From CAVZYN01 sp963779515 (GTDB lineage Bacteria; Pseudomonadota; Alphaproteobacteria; Rhizobiales; Hyphomicrobiaceae), in contig CAVZYN010000012.1 of NCBI GenBank assembly GCA_963779515.1, positions 1 through 64,000 of the forward strand: 64,000 bases of DNA. The letters run 5' to 3'. Positions 1-8,171 of the stretch are shown one piece after another. Made by a program: the position numbers and the translations under genes. The notes beneath the pieces are model-generated. The model worked only from the letters and a program-made list of their open reading frames with translations, had not been told where the DNA came from and ran no database searches. How positions within the stretch are numbered: the first letter of the stretch is position 1; each line of letters opens with the position of its first letter.

Positions 1-2
1 GC

Positions 3-860
3 TTCATCGGCCTCGGCCTCATGGGCACGGGTTTCACGACGCGACTGCTCGCCACCGGGCACATCGTGATCGGCACCGACATTGATCCCGCCAAGCGAGA
101 CGCTGCCGCCCGGCGCGGTATCAGCATCGCGGCCTCTGCCGGCGATGTTGCGCGTCGCTCCGATCTCACACTCGTCTGCGTCATGACGAGCCAACAGGTC
201 GAGGCGGTCGTCGCAGACATCTCTGCCGCCGGCCGTCTCGACGGCAAAGTCCTTGTTGATCACTCGACGACGGAGATCGAGATCACAAAGGCGCTGGCCA
301 CCAGCCTCACGGCCAAGACCGGCATGGCCTTCGTCGACGCGCCGGTGTCGGGCGGTCCCGGCGCCGCCGAGACCGGCACGCTCGCCATCATGGCAGGTGG
401 CGATCCCGTCGCGATCGCCAAAATCGCGCCGATCATGCGCCACCTCGGCCGGTTCACGCACATGGGTGCGATCGGCGCGGGGCAGGCGACCAAACTCGTC
501 AATCAGACGCTCGTGCTCACCAATTACTGCGTGATGGCCGAGGCGCTGCGGCTGGCGGAAGCCTATGGTGTCGATGCGCGCAAGGTGCCGGAGGCGCTCG
601 CGACAGGCCACGCCGGCTCGAACCTGCTGCCGGTTCTGTTCGAGCGCATGATCGCCCGCGATTTCACGCCGAAAGGCTATGCGCGCCAGGTCCTCAAGGA
701 TCTCGAAATGCTGAACAGCGCCGCCAAGGAGCAGCATCTTGCCATGCCGATGTCGGCGCAGGCGCTGACGCTGTTCCGGATGCTGGTCGCCAGTGGCAAA
801 AGCGAGCTCGACGGCGCGGCGATCGTCACGCTGCTGCCGGAGCCCGTCAGTCGAGCTTAA
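3..860 (+). CDS. 3-hydroxyisobutyrate dehydrogenase-family oxidoreductase, 5' end cut by window
   Basis: Member of the NAD(P)-dependent beta-hydroxyacid dehydrogenase family (HIBADH, tartronate semialdehyde reductase and relatives); the substrate cannot be read from the sequence. The frame is open from the first bases, which encode the Rossmann loop GLGLMG, so the real start lies just left of the window and the Met at base 21 is inside that loop. Further on are the substrate-binding motif DAPVSGG (near base 335) and GAGQATKLVNQ, whose Lys (bases 492-494) is the family's catalytic lysine. About 286 residues are visible, close to the usual 290-300, so only a few are missing. Its stop overlaps the end of the convergent gene by 14 bases. 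A second family member lies at 37773-38669. Confidence 0.9.
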   Translation, partial: FIGLGLMGTGFTTRLLATGHIVIGTDIDPAKRDAAARRGISIAASAGDVARRSDLTLVCVMTSQQVEAVVADISAAGRLDGKVLVDHSTTEIEITKALATSLTAKTGMAFVDAPVSGGPGAAETGTLAIMAGGDPVAIAKIAPIMRHLGRFTHMGAIGAGQATKLVNQTLVLTNYCVMAEALRLAEAYGVDARKVPEALATGHAGSNLLPVLFERMIARDFTPKGYARQVLKDLEMLNSAAKEQHLAMPMSAQALTLFRMLVASGKSELDGAAIVTLLPEPVSRA

Positions 861-1287
861 TCCCAACCAAGCCCATCGGCTGCATCACCGTCTCGTGGCC
901 AAGCAGCGTCACGAAGAGCGTGACGAGCCCGACGCCCGCCGCCATGGCGAGGAGCGCGATGCCGCCGCCGAAGACGGCATTGACCGCGCGTTGCCGCCAG
1001 CTCAGCTCCAAGCCTTGGCTGACAAAGGTCTCGACCGCCGTCGGGCGGCGGCGGTTTTCACGGCCAATGAAGAACGCCAGGTAGTACCGGCGGCCGAAGA
1101 CGCGCCAGGATTTCCGCACGGCGAGGCTATGACGCGCGTTGGTCTCGACCACGGCATCGGCGATGGCCTCGAGCTGCAAAGGGGTCAGCGATGCGCGGAT
1201 GTGGGCGGGCAGCCGGCGCATCATGCGCTTGAATGCGGCATTCTTCTGCGGCGACACCGCTGGAGCGGCGTGCTGATCACCGGCCAT
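847..1287 (-). CDS. conserved hypothetical membrane protein
   Basis: Encodes 146 residues of unknown function. Seen in the sequence: a basic, helical N-terminal half (LPAHIRASLTPLQLEAIADAV, residues about 26-46), a central aromatic/basic patch FGRRYYLAFFIGRENRR (64-80) and one long hydrophobic C-terminal helix (about 106-129), so a cytoplasmic N-terminal domain tethered to the inner membrane is likely. No catalytic motif is recognisable. It is convergent with the dehydrogenase on its left and lies about 100 bases downstream of another minus-strand gene. I do not recognise a family with confidence; the gene call rests on length, codon usage typical of its neighbours and a plausible ATG. Confidence 0.7.
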   Translation of the reverse strand: MAGDQHAAPAVSPQKNAAFKRMMRRLPAHIRASLTPLQLEAIADAVVETNARHSLAVRKSWRVFGRRYYLAFFIGRENRRRPTAVETFVSQGLELSWRQRAVNAVFGGGIALLAMAAGVGLVTLFVTLLGHETVMQPMGLVGIKLD

Positions 1288-1354
1288 TGCAAATCCCCTG
1301 CAAAATGTCCGCGCGCGCTCACGCGCCGTGGCACACCTTGTATAGGGTCAGAAC

Positions 1355-1371
1355 GCTAACGCTTCGTTAGC
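1355..1371. other. small perfect hairpin between two minus-strand genes
   Basis: GCTAACG-CTT-CGTTAGC, a perfect 7-bp stem with a 3-base loop, lies 20 bases after the stop of the small cysteine-rich gene (1391-1660) and before the start of the 847-1287 gene. There is no T-run on either side, so it is at best a weak terminator or an RNA-processing structure. Confidence 0.4.
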
Positions 1372-1390
1372 CTTGGGGGCCGCGTACCGA

Positions 1391-1660
1391 CTACCCACCC
1401 CAATTGCAGCGCATCTCCTGGCAGCTCGTGCGGCCGCCCAGCGCGCAGGGCACGCGGACCAACCCGCAAGCGCGGCACGAATAGGACGAAAGGCAACCGC
1501 GCACCGGCGCGCCACGGCGGAACTCGCAGGTCCGCACGGTCTGGCAGTCGCGCTGCTGCGGATTGCTATTGGGCGCGGATTGCGCATGGACACCCCCGGC
1601 GAGGATACTCGCGCTCAGAATGCCCAGGGCGACTATGACCGCCGTTCGAACTCCGCGCAT
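1391..1660 (-). CDS. small secreted cysteine-rich protein
   Basis: About 89 residues. The start chosen (MRGVRTAVIVALG) gives a textbook Sec signal peptide ending near GGVHAQ; a longer frame upstream to 1711 only adds an arginine-rich stretch unlike a signal peptide. The mature part of about 65 residues holds eight cysteines (pairs resembling DCQTVRTC and SYSCRAC), which suggests four disulfides in a periplasmic or secreted fold. No family is recognised. Function unknown; an inhibitor, binding or envelope role would all fit. Confidence 0.6.
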   Translation of the reverse strand: MRGVRTAVIVALGILSASILAGGVHAQSAPNSNPQQRDCQTVRTCEFRRGAPVRGCLSSYSCRACGLVRVPCALGGRTSCQEMRCNWGG

Positions 1661-1864
1661 CCAACACCTCCAGCCGCTGCTGCGCCGACTGTCCCGCAGC
1701 CCGCTCCGCACCGCAAGCTATCCAGGTCCGCAAAGCTAACGCCCGCCCGCCGCTGTGTCCGGCAGTCAACACTCCGGGCAACACCCTGACCCGCGCCTCC
1801 CCTTCTCCGACGGCTTGCGAGGTGTTAATCTTGCTTCATTCAATCTGGGAGCGCCGGATATTTG

Positions 1865-3703
1865 ATGCTTCGTTGGGCGGGTCTACTTTTTGCGATCACC
1901 ACAGCCATCTTCTCGGTGTCCCGAGCCCATGCCCAGCCAGCCCCCGCGCGCATCGCACTGCTGATCGGCAATCAAGGCTATACCGACGCCGTTGGCCCCC
2001 TCAAGAATCCGCACAATGATATGGCGGTGGTTGGTCGCGCCTTGGGCGCCGTCGGCTTCAAGCTGCAGGAGCCCGTCAAGGACGGCACGCGCGACGACAT
2101 GCTGTTCGCGGTGCACGAACTGGCGGCAGCGCTGCGCAAGGCGGGACGCGGGGCGATAGGGTTCTTCTATTACACAGGGCACGGCATCGCAGTCGGCTTC
2201 GACAACGTGCTGATCCCCAAGAATGCGCGCGGCACCAGCGACGCCGAACTGAATGTGCGCGGCGTCAAGCTCGCCGAAATTCTCGACATTCTGAAACGCG
2301 ACGCGCCCGACGCTGTGCATTTCGTCGTGCTCGATGCCTGCCGCAACAATATTCGCGGACAGCGCGGACCAAAAGGCTTTGCGCCGGTCAACGATCAACG
2401 CACGGGCGTAGTGTTGGCGTTCGCCACCGCCGCCGGAGAAACCGCATCCGACGAGGGTGCGACCAGCGGGCCCTATGCCGCGGCTCTCGCCGAGGAGATC
2501 GTCAAACCCGGCCGCAACGATAATGGGCCGTGTTCAATGCCGTCCGCTCCCGCGTCGTCAGTGCGACACGCACGCAGACGCCTTGGACGCATGACGGCCT
2601 GATCGGTGAGCGAGTTGTGTTCAATCAAGCCGCCGCGCCACCGGCTGCGCTGACCTACCAGCGCTATGTAGAGTTTTTCGAGGCGGGGCTACCCGTGCTG
2701 CGCGCCACGCCCTTCACGCGGGACGAGATGGGGCGATTGCCCTCTTCAATACTCGACACCGCCATGACCCGGCTCAAGGGCACGCGGTGGCTCGGTGGCA
2801 CCGGCTGGGGGTCGGTAACATTCGACGACAGTGGCCTGGCAAGCAAGCTACGGCAGCGGCGACGCGCCGGGACGGATACTCCTGCAAGGCGTGTTCGGCG
2901 ATGCCGGCAACTATTCAGGCTCGACCCGTTCTGCCGTTGTCGATCCGATCTTGATCGGCGAATGGTACCAGGGCGACGGCAAGGGTGGTTTCATCTTGAA
3001 ATTCGACGGCGCGGTATTGAAAATCTTGTGGGGCCCGAGATTCCTGCGCGAAAGCGCGTGGCGTCGCGATGAGAGCGCGGCCGCAAGCGGGGCCGACGCG
3101 GAACGCCAGCGCGTCGCAGCGGAACAGCAGCGGCAAGACGATGCGAGGAAAACTGCGGAGGCTGCGAAGCAGGCAGAAGTTGCCAAAAAGAAGGCCGACG
3201 ACGAGGAAAGTTCTAGAGCGGAGACGGAGCGCCAGCGCGTCGCAACGCTGCCGTCACCACCCCAAGTGAAACCGAGTACACGGCCAGAATTGCCGAGACC
3301 ACTTGCACTTCGCGACGATGCCGCCTTTGTGTCCGAGCTACAATTGGAGCTCAAACGTGTGGGCTGCTACAAAGCAGACATTGACGGCAAATGGGGCAAG
3401 GACACAGAAGCAGCGCTTGGTCGGCTGCTCCGAAGGCAAGATCAGCCCACAATCTCCGAACCCACCGCTGCGGAGCTTCAAATCGCCAAGGCTGCTGCAT
3501 CAGACAGCGCTTGTAAACCAACTCAGAATCAGCCGCCGTCCAACGCTGCTACGCCCCAGCAACCCACAGCTCCCATGTCCATGGAGGCGAGTAAGAAATC
3601 AGATGCGCCAAGTCAGAAACAAGGAAAGGATGGGGCTGCATCAGAACGGCCCGCGACGCGGAGTGGTCAAGGGTGCGTGATGTTCGCTGGAAAGTGCTTC
3701 TAG
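1865..3703 (+). pseudogene. secreted caspase-like (peptidase C14) protein, two compensating frame breaks
   Basis: Order of parts: signal peptide (MLRWAGLLFAITTAIFSVSRAHAQ), caspase p20-type domain with the catalytic His in FFYYTGHG and Cys in VVLDACRNN, a middle domain, a long charged helical stretch rich in Ala/Glu/Arg/Lys (about bases 3060-3250), a peptidoglycan-binding-like segment (LQLELKRVGCYKADIDGKWG, near base 3340) and a short tail ending GCVMFAGKCF. The start frame meets a stop at 2602, but homology-like sequence continues in the +2 frame from about 2525 and returns to the original frame near 2829, then runs to 3703. The two shifts cancel exactly. Both catalytic residues lie before the first break. 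Known family role: Cys proteases of the metacaspase/orthocaspase type; periplasmic location is inferred from the signal peptide. TTG at 1862 is an alternative start. Either a decayed gene or two sequencing errors. Confidence 0.75.
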
Positions 3704-3727
3704 CCGGGATGGCGTGTGGAGAGGGAA

Positions 3728-4312
3728 ATGGTTCTTAGAATAGTGGCGATAGCCGTCGCCACAGTGATGTTTGCGTCAGTAGCATTAGCTGACAGGCTGG
3801 ACGAGACACTTACTGCAAGCGCGGCAAAGCCGCCTAATTCTGCTATCGCGCAAGCGCTTACGAGCGCATAGACTTGGACCCATTCGAACTTTCGACTGTC
3901 GAGGAAGCAAAACGATTGGCACTCTCAAACTGTGAGAAGAATACCAAAGGAGGCTGCCAAATCATCGCTGTGAACGGCAAGTTTAACGGCCGCGAGAGGC
4001 GAGAATTTGCGATCCCGGCTTCAATCTTAGTGTTCGACCACGTGTCTGGGGCGAAGCAGACGATAAGCGGTGTTTTACGTCGGACCAACGCTTATGCGGA
4101 GATCAGCGGCTTCCAACTAAGAACGACCGCAGGGAAAGCGCTTTGCTCGGGCTTGACAACGTTCACTGGCAAAAACTGGCTTGGCGTTCCGCAGTTTTTG
4201 GCGAACGGGACATGCTTCGGTCAGAAGTTGAGTCGAGACAGCTTCTGGGGATCAGCGCAACATTCGCTGGGAATATGGCGGCTCATACATCGAGATAACT
4301 TTGGAGTTTTGA
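3728..4312 (+). pseudogene. small secreted protein, two compensating frame breaks
   Basis: ATG at 3728 begins a good signal peptide (MVLRIVAIAVATVMFASVALA) but the frame stops at 3869-3871. Plausible coding continues in another frame from about 3841 (YERIDLDPFELSTVEEAKRLA, with Cys residues in LSNCEKNTKGGCQIIAV), through about 4250, then back in the first frame as NIRWEYGGSYIEITLEF to a TGA at 4310-4312. Read this way it is a single exported protein of about 195 residues with four or more cysteines. It starts 25 bases after the caspase-like gene and shares its pattern of two cancelling shifts. The family is not recognised. Base composition is lower in GC than the flanking genes. Confidence 0.5.
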
Positions 4313-4388
4313 GCACGTTCCCCGAATGTATCATTGTTTGTTGGTTTGGCTTACGCCGCCCGCACGCAGCAATCTGATGCGTTCCGGC

Positions 4389-5276
4389 TTACCCCGCCGT
4401 CTTCGGCCGCACTGCCGCAGCGTACGCATGCACCAGCGTCTCGCAGATCTTCGCGGGCATGTATGTGTGCTGGCCGATTTCGGAGACGGGCGTTATTTCG
4501 GCGCCGGTGCCACTGAGGAAGCACTCATCGAAGCCCGCGAGTTCGTCCGGCATGATCCGCCGCTCGACCACGTCAATTTGATGAAACCGCGCGATCTCGA
4601 TCACCGTGCGCCGCGTGATGCCGTCGAGGAAACAATCGGCGATCGGCGTGTGGATCTTGCCATCCTTGACGAAGAACACGTTGGCGCCCGTGCACTCGGC
4701 GACGCGGCCCTGCCAGTCGTACATCAGCGCGTCGGCATAGCCCCGCTTCTCGGCGCGGTGCTTGGAGATCGTGCAGATCATGTAAAGGCCGGCCGCCTTC
4801 GAATGCACTGGCGCACACGCCGGATCGGGGCGGCGATAGTCCGCGATATCGAGGCGAATGCCCTTCATCTTGGTCGCGGCGTCGAACATGGACGGCCATG
4901 GCCACACCGTGATCGCGGTATGGATCGTCGAATTCTGGGCGGCGACTGCCATCATCTCGCTTCCGCGCCAGGCGACCGGGCGCACATAGAGATCGCCGCC
5001 GCCGTTGAGGCGGACGACCTCGGCCTTCGCCGCCTCGATCACATCGACCGCGTAGGGAATCGTGAAATCCAGCAGCTCCGCCGAGCGGTGGAAGCGTTCC
5101 GTGTGCTCACGCGACTTGAAGATCACGCCCGAATATGCCCGCTCGCCCTCGAACACGCACGATCCGTAGTGAAGCCCATGGCTCAGCACGTGCAGCTTGG
5201 CCTCGCGCCACGGCACGATCTTGCCGTTCATCCAGATGAAGCCATCGCGGTCGTCGAACGGGATCAGGGCTGCCAT
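4389..5276 (-). CDS. ilvE: branched-chain amino acid aminotransferase
   Basis: Class IV PLP-dependent aminotransferase transferring the amino group between glutamate and the branched-chain 2-oxo acids in Ile/Leu/Val synthesis; cytoplasmic. At 295 residues it matches IlvE length. The N-terminal MNGKIVPWREAKLHVLSHGLHYG block, the PLP lysine K160 in HSKAAGLYM and the C-terminal FLSGTGAEITPV phosphate-binding block are all present. The ATG at 5276 is chosen because CCCTGGAGGTAGAC immediately precedes it, a near-perfect Shine-Dalgarno; the frame is open further upstream but that part reads antisense to the MarR gene. Divergent from the petP-petR-kinase operon, a neighbourhood repeated in many Rhizobiales. 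Confidence 0.95.
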   Translation of the reverse strand: MAALIPFDDRDGFIWMNGKIVPWREAKLHVLSHGLHYGSCVFEGERAYSGVIFKSREHTERFHRSAELLDFTIPYAVDVIEAAKAEVVRLNGGGDLYVRPVAWRGSEMMAVAAQNSTIHTAITVWPWPSMFDAATKMKGIRLDIADYRRPDPACAPVHSKAAGLYMICTISKHRAEKRGYADALMYDWQGRVAECTGANVFFVKDGKIHTPIADCFLDGITRRTVIEIARFHQIDVVERRIMPDELAGFDECFLSGTGAEITPVSEIGQHTYMPAKICETLVHAYAAAVRPKTAG

Positions 5277-5477
5277 GTCTACCTCCAGGGACCGTCGCCG
5301 CAGGTGCAGCCGACGCCCGTTGCTCGGGACAAATTGCGCGCCGCGTCTTGCTGGAGGCGATCGACGGCGGCCGCCCCAGGTCTGCCGCAAGGCTTTGCTT
5401 GATCGGTCCCCCGGGCCGCGGCGAACGTGATACGAAAGCGCTTGCATCCGGTAACAATCGGGACAAAATAAGTCAAC

Positions 5478-6029
5478 ATGGCTGACATAAATACACAGAC
5501 GTTGCGCCCGCCCCGTCCCGCGTCCGCGCGCGCCGGAACGGCCGCAGCGCCCGATCTCATGATACTGGTCGAGTTGATCTTCTTTGCCTATCGCGACTTC
5601 ACCGGTCGCGCGGATGCGGTACTGGCCGAGTACGGTTTTGGGCGCGCGCATCACCGCGTGCTGCATTTTGTCAATCGCCAGCCCGGCTTGCGCGTCGCCG
5701 AGTTGCTCGAGATCCTGAAAATCACTAAGCAGAGTTTGGCGCGGGTACTGAAGCAGCTCGTCGATGACGGCTTCATCGCCCAGACCACAGGGCCCGAGGA
5801 CCGGCGCGAGCGCCGTCTGCATCCGACGGAGAAAGGCAGCGCGCTCGCGCGCCGTCTCGCGGCGTCGCAGATGGAGCATATCGCCACCGCGCTCACGGCC
5901 TTGCCGCATGAGCAAGCGGCCGCGGTCAAGACATTCTTGCACGGCCTGATCAGCGAAGAGGGACTGCGCCACATCGACCGGCTGCACACCAGTTTGGACG
6001 ATCAGCGCGCAGCGCGGGAGATGTCATGA
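5478..6029 (+). CDS. petP: MarR-family transcriptional regulator (PetP-like)
   Basis: Winged-helix DNA-binding protein of 183 residues. The MarR core is visible as RVLHFVNRQPGLRVAELLEIL, the recognition helix ITKQSLARVLKQLVDDGFI and the wing GPEDRRERRLHPTEKG. It is preceded by a disordered Ala/Pro-rich N-terminus of about 28 residues. Its TGA overlaps the ATG of the response regulator (ATGA at 6026-6029), so the two are translationally coupled, as in Rhodobacter capsulatus petP-petR, where a MarR-type protein and an OmpR-type regulator are encoded together. That name is by analogy of order and family. It is divergent from ilvE across a 201-base gap which presumably holds both promoters. Confidence 0.85.
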   Translation: MADINTQTLRPPRPASARAGTAAAPDLMILVELIFFAYRDFTGRADAVLAEYGFGRAHHRVLHFVNRQPGLRVAELLEILKITKQSLARVLKQLVDDGFIAQTTGPEDRRERRLHPTEKGSALARRLAASQMEHIATALTALPHEQAAAVKTFLHGLISEEGLRHIDRLHTSLDDQRAAREMS

Positions 6030-6739
6030 CCGAGACCCAAAACCGGCGGGTCGATCCGCTGCCCGATAACGCGCCGCATATTCTAATGGTCGATGACGAC
6101 CAGCGGATTCGCGATCTGCTGTCGCGCTATCTCTCCGAGCACGGGTTCCGCGTGACACCGGCGGCGGATGCCAATTCCGCCCGCGCCGCCATGCGCGGCC
6201 TCACATTCGATCTCGTGATCCTCGACGTGATGATGCCGGGTGAAAGCGGGCTTTCCCTCGCGCGTGAACTCAAGCAGGTCAGCCACATCCCGATTTGTAT
6301 GCTGACGGCGCGCGCGGAGACCGAGCACCGGATCGAAGGCCTCGAAATCGGTGTCGATGACTACGTGGCCAAACCGTTCGAACCGCGCGAGCTGCTGCTG
6401 CGGCTGCAGAACATCTTGCGGCGCGGCCGCCAGCCGACCGGCAGCCGCGAGGAAGTCAGCATGGGCGACTTTGTTTTTCATGTCGGGCGAGGCGAACTCA
6501 AGAAGGGCGACGTCACCATCAAGCTGACAGAGCGCGAGCGCGACTTGATGCGCCAGTTTGCCCAGCGCGCCGGCCTCCCCATTGCCCGCCATGAGCTGAC
6601 CACCGATACGACGACCGGCAGCGAACGTGCCATCGACGTGCAAATCAATCGCCTCCGCCGCAAGATCGAAAGCGATCCGGCCAACCCCGTCTATCTGCAG
6701 ACGGTGCGCGGCCGCGGATACATCCTCTACACCGACTGA
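6026..6739 (+). CDS. petR: OmpR/PhoB-family response regulator (PetR-like)
   Basis: 237 residues: receiver domain with the acidic pocket at D23-D25, the phospho-acceptor D67 in LVILDVMMPGESG, the conserved Thr in ICMLTARAET and Lys in VDDYVAKPFEPRELLLRL; then a winged-helix effector domain ending VQINRLRRKIESDPANPVYL and VRGRGYILYTD. It overlaps petP upstream by four bases and is followed 19 bases later by a sensor kinase, so the three form one operon. Likely job: phosphorylation-dependent transcription control in response to the membrane kinase next door; targets are not visible. Confidence 0.92.
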   Translation: MTETQNRRVDPLPDNAPHILMVDDDQRIRDLLSRYLSEHGFRVTPAADANSARAAMRGLTFDLVILDVMMPGESGLSLARELKQVSHIPICMLTARAETEHRIEGLEIGVDDYVAKPFEPRELLLRLQNILRRGRQPTGSREEVSMGDFVFHVGRGELKKGDVTIKLTERERDLMRQFAQRAGLPIARHELTTDTTTGSERAIDVQINRLRRKIESDPANPVYLQTVRGRGYILYTD

Positions 6740-6758
6740 AATCGAGATCGAGCGCCAC

Positions 6759-8162
6759 ATGGTTGCCACGAGCCCCTTTGCCGACCGGTGGAAATGGCTG
6801 AATGTGCCGGCGGTGACGACGGCGTGGCGCCGCTTCAAGGCCGTGATGGCCGAAATCGGCCCCAAGGGCCTCTATGCGCGCACGCTCATCATCATCATCG
6901 CGCCGATCGTGCTGCTGGAAACCGTGGTCGCCTTCATCTTCATGGAACGGCACTGGAACCAGGTGACGCGGCGGCTCTCTGAAACGACCGCGCGCGAAAT
7001 CTCGGCTCTGGTCGCGATCTACAAGAGCTATCCCTTCAACGACGACTATACGCATCTGACCGAAATCGCGCGCAAGAACCTCGGCCTCAGCTCCGTTCAA
7101 GTCATGCCACCCGGCGACTTGCCGACCACCTATCAGCGCCCTTTTTTCGGGCTGCTTGATCTCGCGCTCTCGGACGAGATCCGCCAGCACGTCGGGCATC
7201 CCGCCTGGATCGACACGGTCGGGCAATCGGGCCTGCTCGAAATCCGCGTGAAGCTCGATGATGCCGTCTTGCGATTCGTCGCCCCCCGCAGCCAGGCCTA
7301 CGCGTCGAACTCGCATATCTTTCTGGTCTGGATGGTCGGCACATCGGTGTTCCTTTTGACCGTCGCGATCCTGTTCCTGCGCAATCAGATCCGGCCGATT
7401 CTGAAACTCTCGGATGCCGCTGAATCCTTCGGCAAGGGCCGGCCGTTCCCACCCGACTTCCAACCGCGCGGCGCCCGCGAGGTTCGGCAGGCGGCCGTCG
7501 CTTTCATCGAAATGCGCGACCGCATCCGCACTCACGTCGAGCAGCGCACGACCATGCTCGCTGGCGTCAGCCACGACCTGCGCACGATCCTCACGCGCTT
7601 CAAGCTCGAACTGGCGCTGCTGGGAGACGCGCCCGAAATCCGCGCCATGCAGGCCGACGTCAACGAGATGACGCACATGCTCGAGGACTATCTGGCGTTC
7701 GCGAAGGGCGACGGCGGCGAGGAAGCGCACAGCACCAGCGTGCGCGAGCTGCTGAACGAGGTGGTGGAGGACGCCGAATATCTCGATGTGCCGGTGGAGC
7801 TGCAGATGCGCCGCCGCGGCGACATTCTCGTGCCGCTCAAGCGGCAGGCCTTCAAGCGCGCGCTGACGAACCTCGTCACCAATGCGGCGCGCTTCGGCGA
7901 GAACATCGTCATCCGCTCCAGCGTCCAGCGCGGCACGCTCTGCATCGACGTGGAAGATGACGGTCCGGGCGTACCGCCGGAGCAGCGCGAGTCGGTGTTC
8001 AAGCCGTTCTACCGCCTCGACCACGCCCGCAACCAGGACACCGGTCATTCTGGCCTCGGCCTCGCGATCGCGCGCGACATCATCCGCGCGCACGGCGGCG
8101 AGATCCGGCTCGGCGCCGCCAGCATTGGCGGCCTCAGCGCGCAAATCCGCGTGCCGTTGTAG
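6759..8162 (+). CDS. EnvZ-like membrane sensor histidine kinase
   Basis: 467 residues: an N-terminal cytoplasmic segment, TM1 (about 42-62), a periplasmic sensor region of about 120 residues, TM2 (about 187-207), HAMP (IRPILKLSDAAESFGKG), the dimerisation H-box with phospho-accepting H272 in GVSHDLRTILTRFKLEL, and the ATPase domain with N box NLVTNAARF, G1 DDGPGVP and G2 GHSGLGLAIARDI. The spacing Asp-Leu-Arg-Thr after His is the EnvZ/OmpR pattern. Start at 6759 leaves a 19-base gap to petR; a longer frame reaching back into petR has no membrane-protein character. Partner is almost certainly the upstream regulator. Confidence 0.92.
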   Translation: MVATSPFADRWKWLNVPAVTTAWRRFKAVMAEIGPKGLYARTLIIIIAPIVLLETVVAFIFMERHWNQVTRRLSETTAREISALVAIYKSYPFNDDYTHLTEIARKNLGLSSVQVMPPGDLPTTYQRPFFGLLDLALSDEIRQHVGHPAWIDTVGQSGLLEIRVKLDDAVLRFVAPRSQAYASNSHIFLVWMVGTSVFLLTVAILFLRNQIRPILKLSDAAESFGKGRPFPPDFQPRGAREVRQAAVAFIEMRDRIRTHVEQRTTMLAGVSHDLRTILTRFKLELALLGDAPEIRAMQADVNEMTHMLEDYLAFAKGDGGEEAHSTSVRELLNEVVEDAEYLDVPVELQMRRRGDILVPLKRQAFKRALTNLVTNAARFGENIVIRSSVQRGTLCIDVEDDGPGVPPEQRESVFKPFYRLDHARNQDTGHSGLGLAIARDIIRAHGGEIRLGAASIGGLSAQIRVPL

Positions 8163-8171
8163 GCGTTTAGA

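Noticed and set aside
4326..5402. Long plus-strand frame across ilvE.
   Set aside because: It reads antisense to a clear PLP aminotransferase and lacks recognisable motifs.
6645..8144. Long open frame antisense to the sensor kinase.
   Set aside because: The plus-strand kinase has all signature motifs; the antisense frame is a by-product of high GC and has no domain.
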